64,000 nt of DNA from Brevibacterium aurantiacum (GTDB lineage: Bacteria; Actinomycetota; Actinomycetes; Actinomycetales; Brevibacteriaceae), in assembly GCF_900169065.1 (NCBI RefSeq), contig NZ_FXZB01000015.1, positions 60,496-124,495 of the forward strand, read 5' to 3'. Numbering within the stretch: the first letter of the stretch is position 1; every line of letters begins with the position of its first letter. The notes under the pieces are model-generated. The model was not told the origin of the DNA. It saw only the letters and a list, made by a program, of their open reading frames with translations, and searched no databases. The translations under genes and the position numbers were made by a program. Below, in pieces: positions 9,373-18,322 of the stretch.

Positions 9373-10887
9373 GTGAACCAGTTCGTGACCGAATGGAACA
9401 CCTGGAGGGATTCTAGGAACTCGGCACTGGCGACTCCCTTCGGCTGGCTCAGCGTGTCCGGTCTGCACTGGCTCGAAGAGACGACGACCTGGCCCGAGGC
9501 TCCCGGTACCTTCACCATTGATGACGATGGCTGGGTCAGCGTGGCCCTTGAACCCGGGACCAAAGCCGGTCCTGCTGCCGCGACCTTCGACCTCATGAGC
9601 AAGTCCGCCGAGGCGGGCCCGAACACCAATGATGCGTCTCCTTCCAGCTCGGCTTCGGTGCCGAGCGACACCACGGTCCTGCCGAAGATCCCAGAGATCT
9701 CAGGGCCGGAGGTGCGCGTGGAAGAGAACGGATTCAGCGCGAAGCTGCCCACCGGTGGGTCCCTCCAGTGGTTCACCGTCGGCAGTGTGCTCTACGAACT
9801 CATCGACCGTGCCGGCCGAATCGGGATCCGGGTGCGTGATTCCAAATCGCCGCTGCTGGGCAAGTTCTTCGAAGTTCCCGTCTTCGACCCGAACCCCAAC
9901 TTCGTATTCCTCGCCAAGTTCACTCCCTTCGACAAGCCCGAAGTGCACACGATCAACACCGCGCAGGATGACCTGCAGGTCCAGACCCCTGCAGTCGGAA
10001 CCGTGACCTTCACCAGCGAGGCAGGCGAGGTGACGCTCTTGGCCACAGGCAACCCGGCCAGCGGTCTGCAGCTGGACTTCCACGACTCCACGAACGGCGT
10101 CTCAACACCCGCGTGGAGAACCCTCGACCTGGGCATCCCGAACCATGACGGCTCACTGGTCGTCGACTTCAACCGGGCCGTGAACTACCCGTTCGCATTC
10201 ACCGCCTTCGCCACCTGCCCGGCCCCGATCGAGGGCAACGTCGTTCCGTTCGACGTCACCGCGGGGGAGCGCACACCACCGTTCTACTTCTCTGAAGCCG
10301 GCATCAACGTGCCGTTCCTGTTCTATGTGTGGTGGGACGAGGAGAGCGCCAAGGTGACCCGGCCGTGGTATGACCGGTTCGGGCTCGACATCACGCTGCT
10401 CAACCCGAACCACGAACACAGCGCTCTGTCGCTGGTCGGCTTCGACGGTGTCGCCATGTCCGGAGCCGACGTCACCCCACTGTCCCGCAAGGCACGGTCG
10501 CGCCTGATCAAGGTCGCGACCGAGGCACTGACTTCTCGTATCCCGGTGATCGGCATCGGCGCCTATGCGGAGTTCGTCATCCGGGCGCAGCGTGAACTGC
10601 GCGAATCCGAAGGGTACGTCGACGGCATCGAGCAGGAGTACGCGGGCACGGACGGCAAGCTGCTCATCGTGATGAACAATGAGCTCGCGCCCCAGAACGC
10701 CGGCTTCGACGTCGTGCACACCGATGCCAGCGGACTCCTCTACATCGAGATGCCCTATGACATTCCGCTGGAGTCGAATTTCGCTGAGATCGAGGACTTC
10801 GAAGCCGCGATGGAGTCCGATGCCCCGATCAACAGTTGGGAAGAGTTCGACTTCCGCGTGGTCAGCCTCATCCGCCAGCACCGCTGA
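9373..10887 (+). CDS. DUF1684 domain protein with long C-terminal extension
   Basis: The N-terminal roughly 310 residues resemble DUF1684 proteins: NQFVTEWNTWRDSRNSAL, then GWLSVSGLHWLEE, GRIGIRVRDSKSPLLGKF, and a late FNRAVNYPFAFTAFATCPAP segment. The usual acidic PxGxLxF-type core continues to TAGERTPPFYF. Past that, about 195 further residues (from YFSEAGINVPFLFYVWWDEE to VVSLIRQHR) are not part of the family as I know it. A Ser/Pro-rich insert (residues about 75-105) also breaks the domain. GTG 9373 has AAGGAG 8 bp upstream, better than the ATG at 9355. Function is unknown; no signal peptide or membrane helix is seen. Confidence 0.75.
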   Translation: MNQFVTEWNTWRDSRNSALATPFGWLSVSGLHWLEETTTWPEAPGTFTIDDDGWVSVALEPGTKAGPAAATFDLMSKSAEAGPNTNDASPSSSASVPSDTTVLPKIPEISGPEVRVEENGFSAKLPTGGSLQWFTVGSVLYELIDRAGRIGIRVRDSKSPLLGKFFEVPVFDPNPNFVFLAKFTPFDKPEVHTINTAQDDLQVQTPAVGTVTFTSEAGEVTLLATGNPASGLQLDFHDSTNGVSTPAWRTLDLGIPNHDGSLVVDFNRAVNYPFAFTAFATCPAPIEGNVVPFDVTAGERTPPFYFSEAGINVPFLFYVWWDEESAKVTRPWYDRFGLDITLLNPNHEHSALSLVGFDGVAMSGADVTPLSRKARSRLIKVATEALTSRIPVIGIGAYAEFVIRAQRELRESEGYVDGIEQEYAGTDGKLLIVMNNELAPQNAGFDVVHTDASGLLYIEMPYDIPLESNFAEIEDFEAAMESDAPINSWEEFDFRVVSLIRQHR

Positions 10888-10947
10888 GGACTCGGCGGCA
10901 CACGCACACGCCGAATGAGCCGAATGAGCCGAGAGCCCGAATCTCAG

Positions 10948-11003
10948 CAACCCGAAGGGCGCTGAGCAACCCCGCTAAAGGTTGCCCAGCGCCCTTCGGG
11001 TTG
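10948..11003. terminator. bidirectional hairpin terminator between convergent genes
   Basis: The arms 10948-10971 (CAACCCGAAGGGCGCTGAGC...) and 10980-11003 pair over 24 bp with one mismatch and an 8-nt loop, in the gap between the DUF1684 and M13 genes. No T-tract follows, as is common in actinomycetes. Confidence 0.75.
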
Positions 11004-11058
11004 CCGGGATGAAGCCCGCCTACACGCTGCGCCTACACGCTGCGCCTTCGTGCCGATC

Positions 11059-13005
11059 TCACCAGATGGTGACGCGCTCTTCGGGGGCGAGGTACATGCC
11101 GTCGGATTCGGTGACCCCGTAGGTGTCGTGGAAGGCGGTCATATTCTTCACTACCTGGTTGCAGCGGAACTCCTCCGGAGCGTGCGGGTCGATGCTCAGC
11201 CGACGCACGCGCTCCTCGGTGCGCATCTTCGCCCGCCAGGCCTTGGCCCAGGCTTCGAAGAACGTCGCGGCCTCATCAGCTGACGGCATCCGTCCCAATT
11301 CCAACTCGAGGGCTTTCCAGCCGATGGACAGTCCGCCCAGGTCTCCGATGTTCTCACCCACGGTCAGCGCGCCGTTGACGTGCTGCGCTTCGTCCAGACC
11401 GGCGGGAACAAGTGCCTCGTACTGGGCGATGAGGGCGTTGGTGCGTTCCTCGAAGCGCTCCCGATCCTCGCCCGTCCACCAGTCGACGAGGTTGCCGTCG
11501 CCGTCATAGCGTGAGCCCTGATCGTCGAAGCCGTGCCCGATCTCGTGGCCGATGACCGCGCCGATGGCACCGAAGTTCGCCGCCACATCACCGGCGGCGT
11601 CGAAGAACGGTGGCTGCAGGATCGCGGCCGGGAAGACGATCTCGTTCATCACCGGGTGGTAGTAGGCGTTGACGGTCTGCGGCGTCATCAGCCATTCGGT
11701 GCGGTCGATCTCCTTGCCGATGCGCTTGATCTGACGCGCATGCTCGGCGCGGGCGCAGCGGCGGACGTTGCCGACCAGATCGGAGGAGTCGATCGCGGCC
11801 GGGTACTCGCGCCACACCTCGGGGTAGCCGACCTTCGGCGTGAACTTCGAGAGCTTGACCAGGGCCTTCTGCTTCGTCTCCTCACTCATCCAGTCGAGCT
11901 CGTTGATCGACTTGTCGTAGGCCTTGATGAGCATGTCGACGAGGTGGTCGATGGCGTCCTTGGCCTCCGGTGGGAACTCCTGGGCCACGTAGAGCTTGCC
12001 CACTGCCTCGCCGAGGAGGCCCTGCACCAGTCCGACACCGCGCTTCCAGCGCTCCCGCAGGGCAGGGGTGCCCGAGAGGGTGCGGGCGTTGAAGTCGAAG
12101 TTCTCCTCGACGATCTCATCGGTCAGCAGCGAGGCTGTCGCGGAGAGGACCGAGAAGCGCAGCCAGATCTTGATGGTCTCGATGTCGGTGCGCTCCCACT
12201 CCTCGGCCATGCCGGTGACGAAGGAGGGCTGGCCGATGACCAGGTAGGTCAGCTCGTCGTCGGCATCGGCGGTCAGGGTGGAGAACCAGGAGTCGAAGTC
12301 GAAGCCTGGACCCAGTTTGCGCAGCTCATCAAGGGTGACCTTGTTGTAGGTCTTCTCCGCGTCGCGGCAGGCGACCCGGTCCCAATGGTGGCGGGCCAGG
12401 GAGGTTTCGAACGCCATCACCTTGGCGGCCACCTCGGCGTCGGAGATGTTGCTCCTGGTGCCGATCCCACCGAGGGCGGACATCTTCTTCACGTGCTCGA
12501 CGAACTTCACGCGCACCTCGGCGTGGTCGTCGTTGAAGTAGTAGTCCTCGTCGGGCAGGGAGATCCCGGCCTGGTCGAGGTAGAGGGCGTAGATGTCGGA
12601 GTCCTTCGCATCTGCGGTGACGTAGCCGCCGAGCACGCCGCCGATGCCTTCGACCTCGAGGCGGCCGAGGAGATTGGCCAGTTCGGACTTGTCCTCGGCA
12701 GCGTCGATGGCGGCGAAGGAGGAGTCCAGGGGAGTGACTCCGAGTGAGTTGATCTGGTCGAGATCCATGAACGAGGAGAACACGTCGGCGACCTTCTGGC
12801 CTTCGCTGCCCGGCTCCTGCGGGGCGTCGGAGACGGAGGTGATGATGTCGCGGACCTTGGTCTCTGCGGTGTCGAAGAGTTCGCGCATGGCGCCGTCGCC
12901 GGCACGGTCGTCGGGGATGGTGAACGTGTCGATCCATTCGCCGTTGATGTGGCGGAACAGATCGTCCTGAGGGCGCGCCGAGGCGTTCGATGTTTCAGAA
13001 GTCAT
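11059..13005 (-). CDS. M13 family zinc metallopeptidase (PepO/neprilysin type)
   Basis: The 648-residue protein has the full M13 set: substrate-binding NAYYHPVMNEIVFPA (about residue 445), the HExxH zinc site GAVIGHEIGHGFDDQG (about residues 485-490) and the glutamate-bearing GENIGDLGGLSIGW (about 555). It ends in YLAPEERVTIW, in place of the cysteine-containing CxVW end of secreted homologues. No signal peptide or membrane anchor is visible at the N-terminus (PQDDLFRHINGEWIDTF), so it is probably a cytoplasmic oligopeptidase cutting short peptides. It is divergent from the tyrosine phosphatase gene. Confidence 0.92.
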   Translation of the reverse strand: MTSETSNASARPQDDLFRHINGEWIDTFTIPDDRAGDGAMRELFDTAETKVRDIITSVSDAPQEPGSEGQKVADVFSSFMDLDQINSLGVTPLDSSFAAIDAAEDKSELANLLGRLEVEGIGGVLGGYVTADAKDSDIYALYLDQAGISLPDEDYYFNDDHAEVRVKFVEHVKKMSALGGIGTRSNISDAEVAAKVMAFETSLARHHWDRVACRDAEKTYNKVTLDELRKLGPGFDFDSWFSTLTADADDELTYLVIGQPSFVTGMAEEWERTDIETIKIWLRFSVLSATASLLTDEIVEENFDFNARTLSGTPALRERWKRGVGLVQGLLGEAVGKLYVAQEFPPEAKDAIDHLVDMLIKAYDKSINELDWMSEETKQKALVKLSKFTPKVGYPEVWREYPAAIDSSDLVGNVRRCARAEHARQIKRIGKEIDRTEWLMTPQTVNAYYHPVMNEIVFPAAILQPPFFDAAGDVAANFGAIGAVIGHEIGHGFDDQGSRYDGDGNLVDWWTGEDRERFEERTNALIAQYEALVPAGLDEAQHVNGALTVGENIGDLGGLSIGWKALELELGRMPSADEAATFFEAWAKAWRAKMRTEERVRRLSIDPHAPEEFRCNQVVKNMTAFHDTYGVTESDGMYLAPEERVTIW

Positions 13006-13111
13006 GGTGCAACAGTATCGTGATCAGTAGACAGAATGGCCAGGTGTCACCGGTGCGGATTCGCTGGTGGCCCGCGACAGTTGTGGGTATCGGATCGAGC
13101 AGGAGAATCGT

Positions 13112-13627
13112 ATGAAGATGGCATCCGTGGTGTTCGTGTGCACGGGCAATATCTGTCGTTCGGTCACGGCCGAGCGTGTGCTCCAGCATCATCTGGAGCT
13201 CAACGACGCCGAGGCTGTTGTTGACTCGGCCGGCATCAGTGATGAAGAGGCCGGCAACCCCATCGACCCCACCCAGGCGCGGGTGCTGGCCACGGCCGGC
13301 TACCGCACCGATGATCATGTCGCCCGGCAGATCACGTCCGAGTGGTTGTCCGAACGTGACGTGGCCATCGCGATGACCCGCAGGCATTACCGTGCCCTGC
13401 AGAACCTCATCGCAGAGCTCCCCGCCGAGGTGCGTCCGCGGTTGCGTATGCTGCGCGAATTCGATCCCCGGGTGACTCCAGGCGAGACCGGTGATGCCCC
13501 GGCGCCGGACGTTGAGGACCCGTGGGCAGGGGAATTGAAGAAATTCGAAGAAACTCTTGAGACAATTGAAATGTCCGTGCGGGGAATCACAGACTATCTG
13601 CACTCTTTGGCCGAGCAGACTCGGTGA
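13112..13627 (+). CDS. low-molecular-weight protein tyrosine phosphatase
   Basis: The product is 171 residues. The P-loop VFVCTGNICRS (residues 7-17) contains the CX5R nucleophile/arginine pair C10...R16. The general-acid aspartate is likely in APDVEDPWAG near residue 135. Such enzymes dephosphorylate phosphotyrosine on proteins, often bacterial tyrosine kinases that control exopolysaccharide assembly. No kinase is adjacent, so the partner is unknown. ATG 13112 follows AGGAGA by 5 bp, so the longer upstream frame was rejected. A CopC-like gene lies 33 bp downstream. Confidence 0.9.
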   Translation: MKMASVVFVCTGNICRSVTAERVLQHHLELNDAEAVVDSAGISDEEAGNPIDPTQARVLATAGYRTDDHVARQITSEWLSERDVAIAMTRRHYRALQNLIAELPAEVRPRLRMLREFDPRVTPGETGDAPAPDVEDPWAGELKKFEETLETIEMSVRGITDYLHSLAEQTR

Positions 13628-13660
13628 TACTGAAGGTAATTGTTGAAGGAGAAAACTGAC

Positions 13661-14308
13661 ATGACTCGAACCACGTGGTCCGCCCTCAAGCTCGGCTTCG
13701 CCGCCCTGCTCGTGGCTGCCTTGAGTGTCTTTGCTTTTGCCCCGGCCAGTGCTCACGACCAGCTCGTCTCCTCGAATCCCGAGGATGGATCGAAGGTCGA
13801 CCAGCAGCCGGAATGGATTGAGATGGTCTTCTCCGGTGAGGTCCAGGAGGTCGGCTCAGAGGTCAAGGTCGTCATCGACGGCAAGAACGTTTCCGCTGGT
13901 GAGCTCGCCGTAGACGGCAAGAAGCTCACTGTGGCCCTGCCCGACAACCTCAAGCCCGGCGACTACAAGGTCACCTGGCGTGTGGTGTCCTCGGACGGTC
14001 ACCCGATCTCCGGTGACTTCGACTTCACAATCGCTGACGCCGAGGGCGCTGGCGGTTCGGTCGAGCAGTCCTCGCAGGCCGGACTCGGCGGCGGCGTCGT
14101 CGACGAGCCCAGCAAGGACACCGAAGAGCGCGGCGAGATCGGCGAATCGACCGGAAGCGATTCCGGCATGTCGACCCCGATGATCGTGCTGCTCGCTGTT
14201 GGTGGCCTGGCCATCATCGTCATCGTCGTCCTCCTCATGCGCCGCAAGGCCCAGGGCCTGCCCGGCACCAAGAACGACGACTCGGGAGACGGTCCGAAGC
14301 GCGACTGA
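13661..14308 (+). CDS. CopC-domain copper-resistance-like membrane-anchored protein
   Basis: The product is 215 residues. A Sec signal peptide (AALLVAALSVFAFAPASA) should be cut just before HDQLVSSNPEDGS, leaving the N-terminal histidine that binds Cu(II) in CopC proteins. VVSSDGHPISGDFDFTI carries the second conserved histidine. The acidic linker after residue about 125 leads to a C-terminal helix (MIVLLAVGGLAIIVIVVLLM) followed by MRRKAQG, so the domain faces outside. ATG 13661 follows AAGGAGA by 8 bp. No CopD or YcnI gene is adjacent, so the copper role rests on the domain alone. Confidence 0.88.
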   Translation: MTRTTWSALKLGFAALLVAALSVFAFAPASAHDQLVSSNPEDGSKVDQQPEWIEMVFSGEVQEVGSEVKVVIDGKNVSAGELAVDGKKLTVALPDNLKPGDYKVTWRVVSSDGHPISGDFDFTIADAEGAGGSVEQSSQAGLGGGVVDEPSKDTEERGEIGESTGSDSGMSTPMIVLLAVGGLAIIVIVVLLMRRKAQGLPGTKNDDSGDGPKRD

Positions 14309-14341
14309 GTTTGTGACGTGATGCGTGCAGGGCACGTAATC

Positions 14342-14390
14342 CACAGAGCGGGGCCCCGGGAGTGATGAACTTCCGGGGCCCCGCTCTGTG
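14342..14390. terminator. strong GC-rich hairpin terminator
   Basis: An 18-bp perfect stem, CACAGAGCGGGGCCCCGG (14342-14359) with 14373-14390, has a 13-nt loop. It lies between the convergent CopC-like and MFS genes and could end transcripts from both sides. Confidence 0.85.
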
Positions 14391-14432
14391 CTGGTAGTGC
14401 GGCGTGGACGCGCTGGCCTGGCCGCGCGTGCG

Positions 14433-15824
14433 TCAGGCGGCTGTACGGTTGCCGCGCGCTCGGTCGGCGAGCAGGCCGATGAGCACCGCGACACACCCGA
14501 TCGCTGAAATCGCGAGGGCCAGGAAGATGCCGTCCCCACTCGGGTGACCATCTGCACCCAGGTGCGCGGCGAGCACCGCCCCGGAGATCGCGCTGCCGAA
14601 GGAGCCGCCGACGGTGCGCAGCACCTGGTTGAAGCTGACCGCACTGCCCAATTCCTCAGTTGCCACGCTGCGGGCGATGAGGGCTGGCATCGCGGCATAG
14701 GTGGTGCCGACGCCCATCCCGACGACGAACATGCCGATCAGGATTTCCCAGAGTTCGGTGTGAGCGAAGAGCAGCAGCACCGATGACGCTGTGACCAGAG
14801 TCGCGCCCAGCGGCAGCAGAGTCGTCATCTGAATCCGCTTCGTCAGATGTCGCACAAGACGGTTGGCGAGGAAGCTGCCGACAGAGAACGGAAGCATCAC
14901 GAAGCCGGCCCAGAACACCGGCAGGGAGACACCGTAGCCGGTCTCACTCGGCGCCTGCGCGATGATGCTGCCGATCGAGAGCACCATGTACATCACTGTG
15001 CCCAGCGTGATGGCCGTGAGGTTCGCGACGAGTGCGTCCGGGCTGCGGAGGACCCGAAGGTTGATGAGCGGATGCTTGACCCTCAGCTCCAGCAGGACCC
15101 AGATCGTGAGCAGGACGAGCGCGACCGCGAAGCAGCTCAGGGTCGCCGGGGTCGCCCACCCCCAGGTCTCTCCTTCGCTGACTCCGAGCAGCAGTGCCGC
15201 GAGTCCGAAGGCGAGCACTGTCGCACCGGGGACGTCGAAGCGGACACGCGGTGCCTGGGTGTCTGGTCCCGATGGGACGGCGACGATCACGACGATCATG
15301 GCTGTGGCGACGAAGAGCGCTGCGAACCAGAACGCGAACTGATAGTCCAGCGATCCCGCGATAAGTCCCGTCAGGGGATACCCGATGCCCATTCCCGTCG
15401 ACACGGTCACCGACAAGCTGGCGATGCCGCGCGTGCTCTTCTCCACAGGCAGATACCGGCGGGCAAGTGCGATCGTCATGGGCACGATGCCGTAGCTCAG
15501 TCCCTGCAGCGCGCGCCCGATGAGGAAGACCGCAAAGTTGTTGGCAAGAGCGGCGACCACCGAACCGACCAGGATGATGGTGAGAGCGCCGACGAGGAGT
15601 CTCTTCTTATGCGGGCCATCGCTGAGGCGGCCCATCACCGGGGTGACGATCGCGCCGACGAGCAGGTTGATCGTGAGCATCCATTGTGCGGCGCTGATCG
15701 AGACATGGAATTCTGTCGAGATCGTCGGTACGAGGAGCATGCCCAGCGAGCTGACGACCGCCGTCGACAGTGCCGCATAGACGAGCGCGGGAAGCAGTCG
15801 ACCGCCTGGTTGAGGCTCACTCAT
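14433..15824 (-). CDS. MFS drug-efflux transporter, DHA2 (14-TM) type
   Basis: The 463-residue protein starts MSEPQPGGRLLPALVYAALS. It carries the MFS motif A region GRLSDGPHKKRLLVG (after TM2) and the motif C-like GMGIGYPLTGLIAGSLDY in TM5. About 14 hydrophobic segments run to a short basic tail. It most likely exports lipophilic drugs or metabolites by proton antiport. The start at 15824 overlaps the end of the upstream marR-type gene by 8 bp, so the two are translationally coupled and the regulator probably controls this pump. Earlier in-frame starts would bury the regulator and were rejected. Confidence 0.9.
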   Translation of the reverse strand: MSEPQPGGRLLPALVYAALSTAVVSSLGMLLVPTISTEFHVSISAAQWMLTINLLVGAIVTPVMGRLSDGPHKKRLLVGALTIILVGSVVAALANNFAVFLIGRALQGLSYGIVPMTIALARRYLPVEKSTRGIASLSVTVSTGMGIGYPLTGLIAGSLDYQFAFWFAALFVATAMIVVIVAVPSGPDTQAPRVRFDVPGATVLAFGLAALLLGVSEGETWGWATPATLSCFAVALVLLTIWVLLELRVKHPLINLRVLRSPDALVANLTAITLGTVMYMVLSIGSIIAQAPSETGYGVSLPVFWAGFVMLPFSVGSFLANRLVRHLTKRIQMTTLLPLGATLVTASSVLLLFAHTELWEILIGMFVVGMGVGTTYAAMPALIARSVATEELGSAVSFNQVLRTVGGSFGSAISGAVLAAHLGADGHPSGDGIFLALAISAIGCVAVLIGLLADRARGNRTAA

Positions 15825-16242
15825 CCACGGACTCCTGCATGAGTTTGCGCAGCACGGGAACTGCCGCCGACAGTGTCGCACGCTCGGAGGCATCGAGATG
15901 TTCGACAAGCGCGTCGGCGAACCACCGAGTACCGGCCTCATGTTCGCTCTCGAGAGCGCTGCGCCCCGTCTCGGTGATTTGGACGCGGACCTTGCGACGG
16001 TCGACGTCGTCTCGTGCCCGGGTGACATAGGACAGCTCTTCCAGCTCGCGCAGTGCCACGGCGACCGCCTGCGGAGTGATCCGCTCTGCTACTGAGAGTT
16101 CGGATGCCGTGGCCGGTCCCCGTTCGTTCAGGTGAGTGAGGATGCCGGACTTCCCTCGGGAGGTCGTCCGTTCCGCGTAGAAGCGGCGGATGAGCGGACG
16201 GAGCGCGCTGCGGAACTCGGCAGCAAGGTTCGGATCGGGCAT
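15817..16242 (-). CDS. MarR family transcriptional regulator
   Basis: The 141-residue winged-helix regulator begins MPDPNLAAEFRSALRPLIRRFY. The HTH is in GILTHLNERGPATASELSVAERITPQAVAVALRELEE (residues about 38-75), and the wing has YVTRARDDVDRRKVRVQIT, the DxRR signature of MarR proteins. It shares an operon with the MFS pump and overlaps its start, the usual arrangement for ligand-induced drug efflux. ATG 16242 is used because the longer frame begins only with TTG. Two short palindromes just upstream are likely operators. Confidence 0.9.
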   Translation of the reverse strand: MPDPNLAAEFRSALRPLIRRFYAERTTSRGKSGILTHLNERGPATASELSVAERITPQAVAVALRELEELSYVTRARDDVDRRKVRVQITETGRSALESEHEAGTRWFADALVEHLDASERATLSAAVPVLRKLMQESVDE

Positions 16243-16249
16243 TACCTCA

Positions 16250-16271
16250 TTGTACAAACAAATTGATCAAT
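16250..16271. promoter_or_regulatory. candidate MarR operator palindromes
   Basis: TTGTACAA (16250-16257) and ATTGATCAAT (16262-16271) are perfect palindromes with centres 13 bp apart, immediately before the MarR start codon and in the divergent gap shared with the LLM monooxygenase gene. Confidence 0.45.
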
Positions 16272-16441
16272 CTACTTGCCTATTCCGGAGTGAACGGTCA
16301 CAGAGGCACGGGAAGCGCTAAGCCGCACGGACCAGCAACGTGACTACAACGGGACAGCACAGTCGGAATAGAACTACGTCGAGCCGCTGTTGTCCCTGGT
16401 AACTGATCTTTCTACTTTCTCGAACGAAGGACCGCATCGCT

Positions 16442-17425
16442 TTGTCCGTTCCACTGAATATTCTCGACCTCGTCCCCATCCGTGAAGGATCCACCGCCAG
16501 CGGAGCCATCGACACCTCGATGCAGGCCGCACGCCTGGCCGATGAACTCGGCTACAGCCGTCTGTGGTTCGCCGAGCACCACAACACCATGGGACTGGCC
16601 GCGAGTGCCACGGCGCTGCTGATCTCCCAAGCCGCGTCCGTGACCGAGAGGATCCGTGTGGGGTCAGGCGGAGTGATGCTGCCCAACCACGCTCCACTCA
16701 TGGTTGCCGAGCAGTACGGAACACTGGCCAACATTCACGGCGATCGCATCGACCTTGGATTGGGCCGCGCGCCCGGCACCGATGGAATGACAGCGCAGGC
16801 GCTCAGCCGTTCCTCGGCCGAACCGCAGTCCTTTGCCCAGAACATCTATGACATGCAGGGCTGGTTCAGCTCCGAGGGCAAAGCCCATACAATGCCGATC
16901 GAATCCGCTGTCTCTGTCGGAACCGAGGTCCCCATCTGGGTGCTCGGCTCGACGACGAACGGTGCCGCGATCGCCGGTCAGCTGGGGCTGCCGTTCTCGC
17001 TGGCCTCACACTTCGCGCCCGACCAGATCGATGCAGCGATCCGCGTCTACCGCGAATCCTTCACCACCGAGGCTCCCACCGCACAGATCGACAAGCCCTA
17101 CGTCATGGCTGGGGTCAATGTGCTGGTGGCCGAGACAGACGAAGAGGCCGAGCGCGAGTTCACGACAGTGAAGCAGATGTTCGCCGACATCGGCCGCGGC
17201 CGCCGCCGTCATCTCCAGCCGCCCGTCGATCCGAGTGAACTCGCCGGAGGCGGCGAGAGCCCGATGCTTCGAATCAGCGCGGTCGGCTCACCCGAGACGG
17301 CAACCCGTCAGTTGTCGGAGTTCGTCGAGCGCACCGGTGCCGACGAGCTCATCACCGTCACCTACTCCTATGAACCTGCAGCGGCCGAGCGTTCCCTCAA
17401 GCTGCTCGCTGACGCCTGGTTCTGA
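16442..17425 (+). CDS. LLM-class flavin-dependent oxidoreductase (MsnO8-like)
   Basis: This 327-residue luciferase-like monooxygenase starts with VPLNILDLVPIREGSTASGAI. It contains SRLWFAEHHNTMGLAASATALL (about residues 38-60), the AEHH signature of the subgroup, and GDRIDLGLGRAPGTD near residue 105. These enzymes use reduced flavin and O2 supplied by a separate reductase; the substrate is unknown. The start is TTG, with AAGGA 10 bp upstream. It is divergent from the MarR/MFS pair and shares the palindromes in the gap, so it may belong to the same regulon. Confidence 0.88.
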   Translation: MSVPLNILDLVPIREGSTASGAIDTSMQAARLADELGYSRLWFAEHHNTMGLAASATALLISQAASVTERIRVGSGGVMLPNHAPLMVAEQYGTLANIHGDRIDLGLGRAPGTDGMTAQALSRSSAEPQSFAQNIYDMQGWFSSEGKAHTMPIESAVSVGTEVPIWVLGSTTNGAAIAGQLGLPFSLASHFAPDQIDAAIRVYRESFTTEAPTAQIDKPYVMAGVNVLVAETDEEAEREFTTVKQMFADIGRGRRRHLQPPVDPSELAGGGESPMLRISAVGSPETATRQLSEFVERTGADELITVTYSYEPAAAERSLKLLADAWF

Positions 17426-17452
17426 AGCGGTTCGAACTGGCGGTCTCAACCA

Positions 17453-18322
17453 TCAGCGATCCTCCCGTCGGGCACCCTTCGGATTGTCGAGGGGTGCCTG
17501 TGCCAGGGGATGGAATTCCTCCAGGCTCGCCTGTTTCGCAATGTCGGCCATCGCTTTTTTGAAGGCTGGTGATGATGGCGGATTCAGTACTAGGTGGGGC
17601 AGTTGCGGGCGGAATGAGTCCATCAGCGGTTTGAGCGGACCAGAGAGCATTGAAGCTACAACGCTGCGCTCGAACTCGATGGAGTCCGACATAAGAAACC
17701 GAACGAAGTCTGATCCGTTCTCGTAGCCATTTCGGTGGGCAAGGGGATCGAGGAGTGCACGCAGCCGGTCAAAGTCGACCTTGCCGAATGTAGTGTCTCC
17801 GAACGCGTCGGCGACTAGCGAGAGATCTTCGTGAGAGTCAATGAGATCTGCGATCGTTCTCTCTATCGTTGTGCACGGCAGGCCCTCAACTATGGTGATG
17901 TCGTCGCTGGTGATCGCGCGTCGCCGGAGACGAACGTCTTCCCTCCTCGTTCGCTTTCGCGAAGTCGACACGAATTCAAGCTTGTCGGGAATGAGCTGTC
18001 CGATGCCCCACAGTTCTGCGGCAGGCCGATGAGTGACTGTGAATCCTGCTGGATCGTCCTCCATGCGTTCGAACGCGAAGCGATGGGGGTCAAGTGACAG
18101 CCAGGCCGCTTTAAGTGCTGAATTTTTCCCGAACGCACCCTCGGCGGTGGCGTACACACCATGAGCGAGGCGCTCAATCACACCCTGACCGGCGAGACGA
18201 CTGAGCGTCAGTCTGGACACGCCCCGACGCAGGGCCTGCTGTGTTGTCAGCATGCCACCTTGCTCGGACGCGAGATCCAGCGCTACAGTTACCATCTTGG
18301 ACATACACCAATTGTATCTCAT
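17453..18322 (-). CDS. AbiEi-type antitoxin-like protein (type IV TA family), orphan
   Basis: The N-terminus (LASEQGGMLTTQQALRRGVSRLTLSRLAGQGVIERLAHGVYA) is a winged-helix domain typical of AbiEi-like proteins (PF13338-like). It is followed by LKAAWLSL..., THRPAAELWGIG and a basic strand region RKRTRREDVRLRRR. Residues up to about 190 match the usual antitoxin layout (ERTIADLI). The C-terminal roughly 80 residues are unassigned. AbiEi proteins repress their own promoter and counter a nucleotidyltransferase toxin (AbiEii), but no AbiEii-like gene is adjacent on either side. Two starts are possible (18322 or 18304). The sequence is richer in AT than its neighbours. Confidence 0.75.
   Translation of the reverse strand: MRYNWCMSKMVTVALDLASEQGGMLTTQQALRRGVSRLTLSRLAGQGVIERLAHGVYATAEGAFGKNSALKAAWLSLDPHRFAFERMEDDPAGFTVTHRPAAELWGIGQLIPDKLEFVSTSRKRTRREDVRLRRRAITSDDITIVEGLPCTTIERTIADLIDSHEDLSLVADAFGDTTFGKVDFDRLRALLDPLAHRNGYENGSDFVRFLMSDSIEFERSVVASMLSGPLKPLMDSFRPQLPHLVLNPPSSPAFKKAMADIAKQASLEEFHPLAQAPLDNPKGARREDR

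Noticed and set aside
11533..12747. 404-codon open frame antisense to the M13 peptidase
   Set aside because: Its composition is a Gly/Val/Asp repeat typical of antisense frames, and it has no ribosome site. The peptidase motifs are on the other strand.
14847..15842. 331-codon His/Asp/Arg-rich frame antisense to the DHA2 pump
   Set aside because: Antisense shadow; the pump frame has clear transmembrane segments and family motifs.
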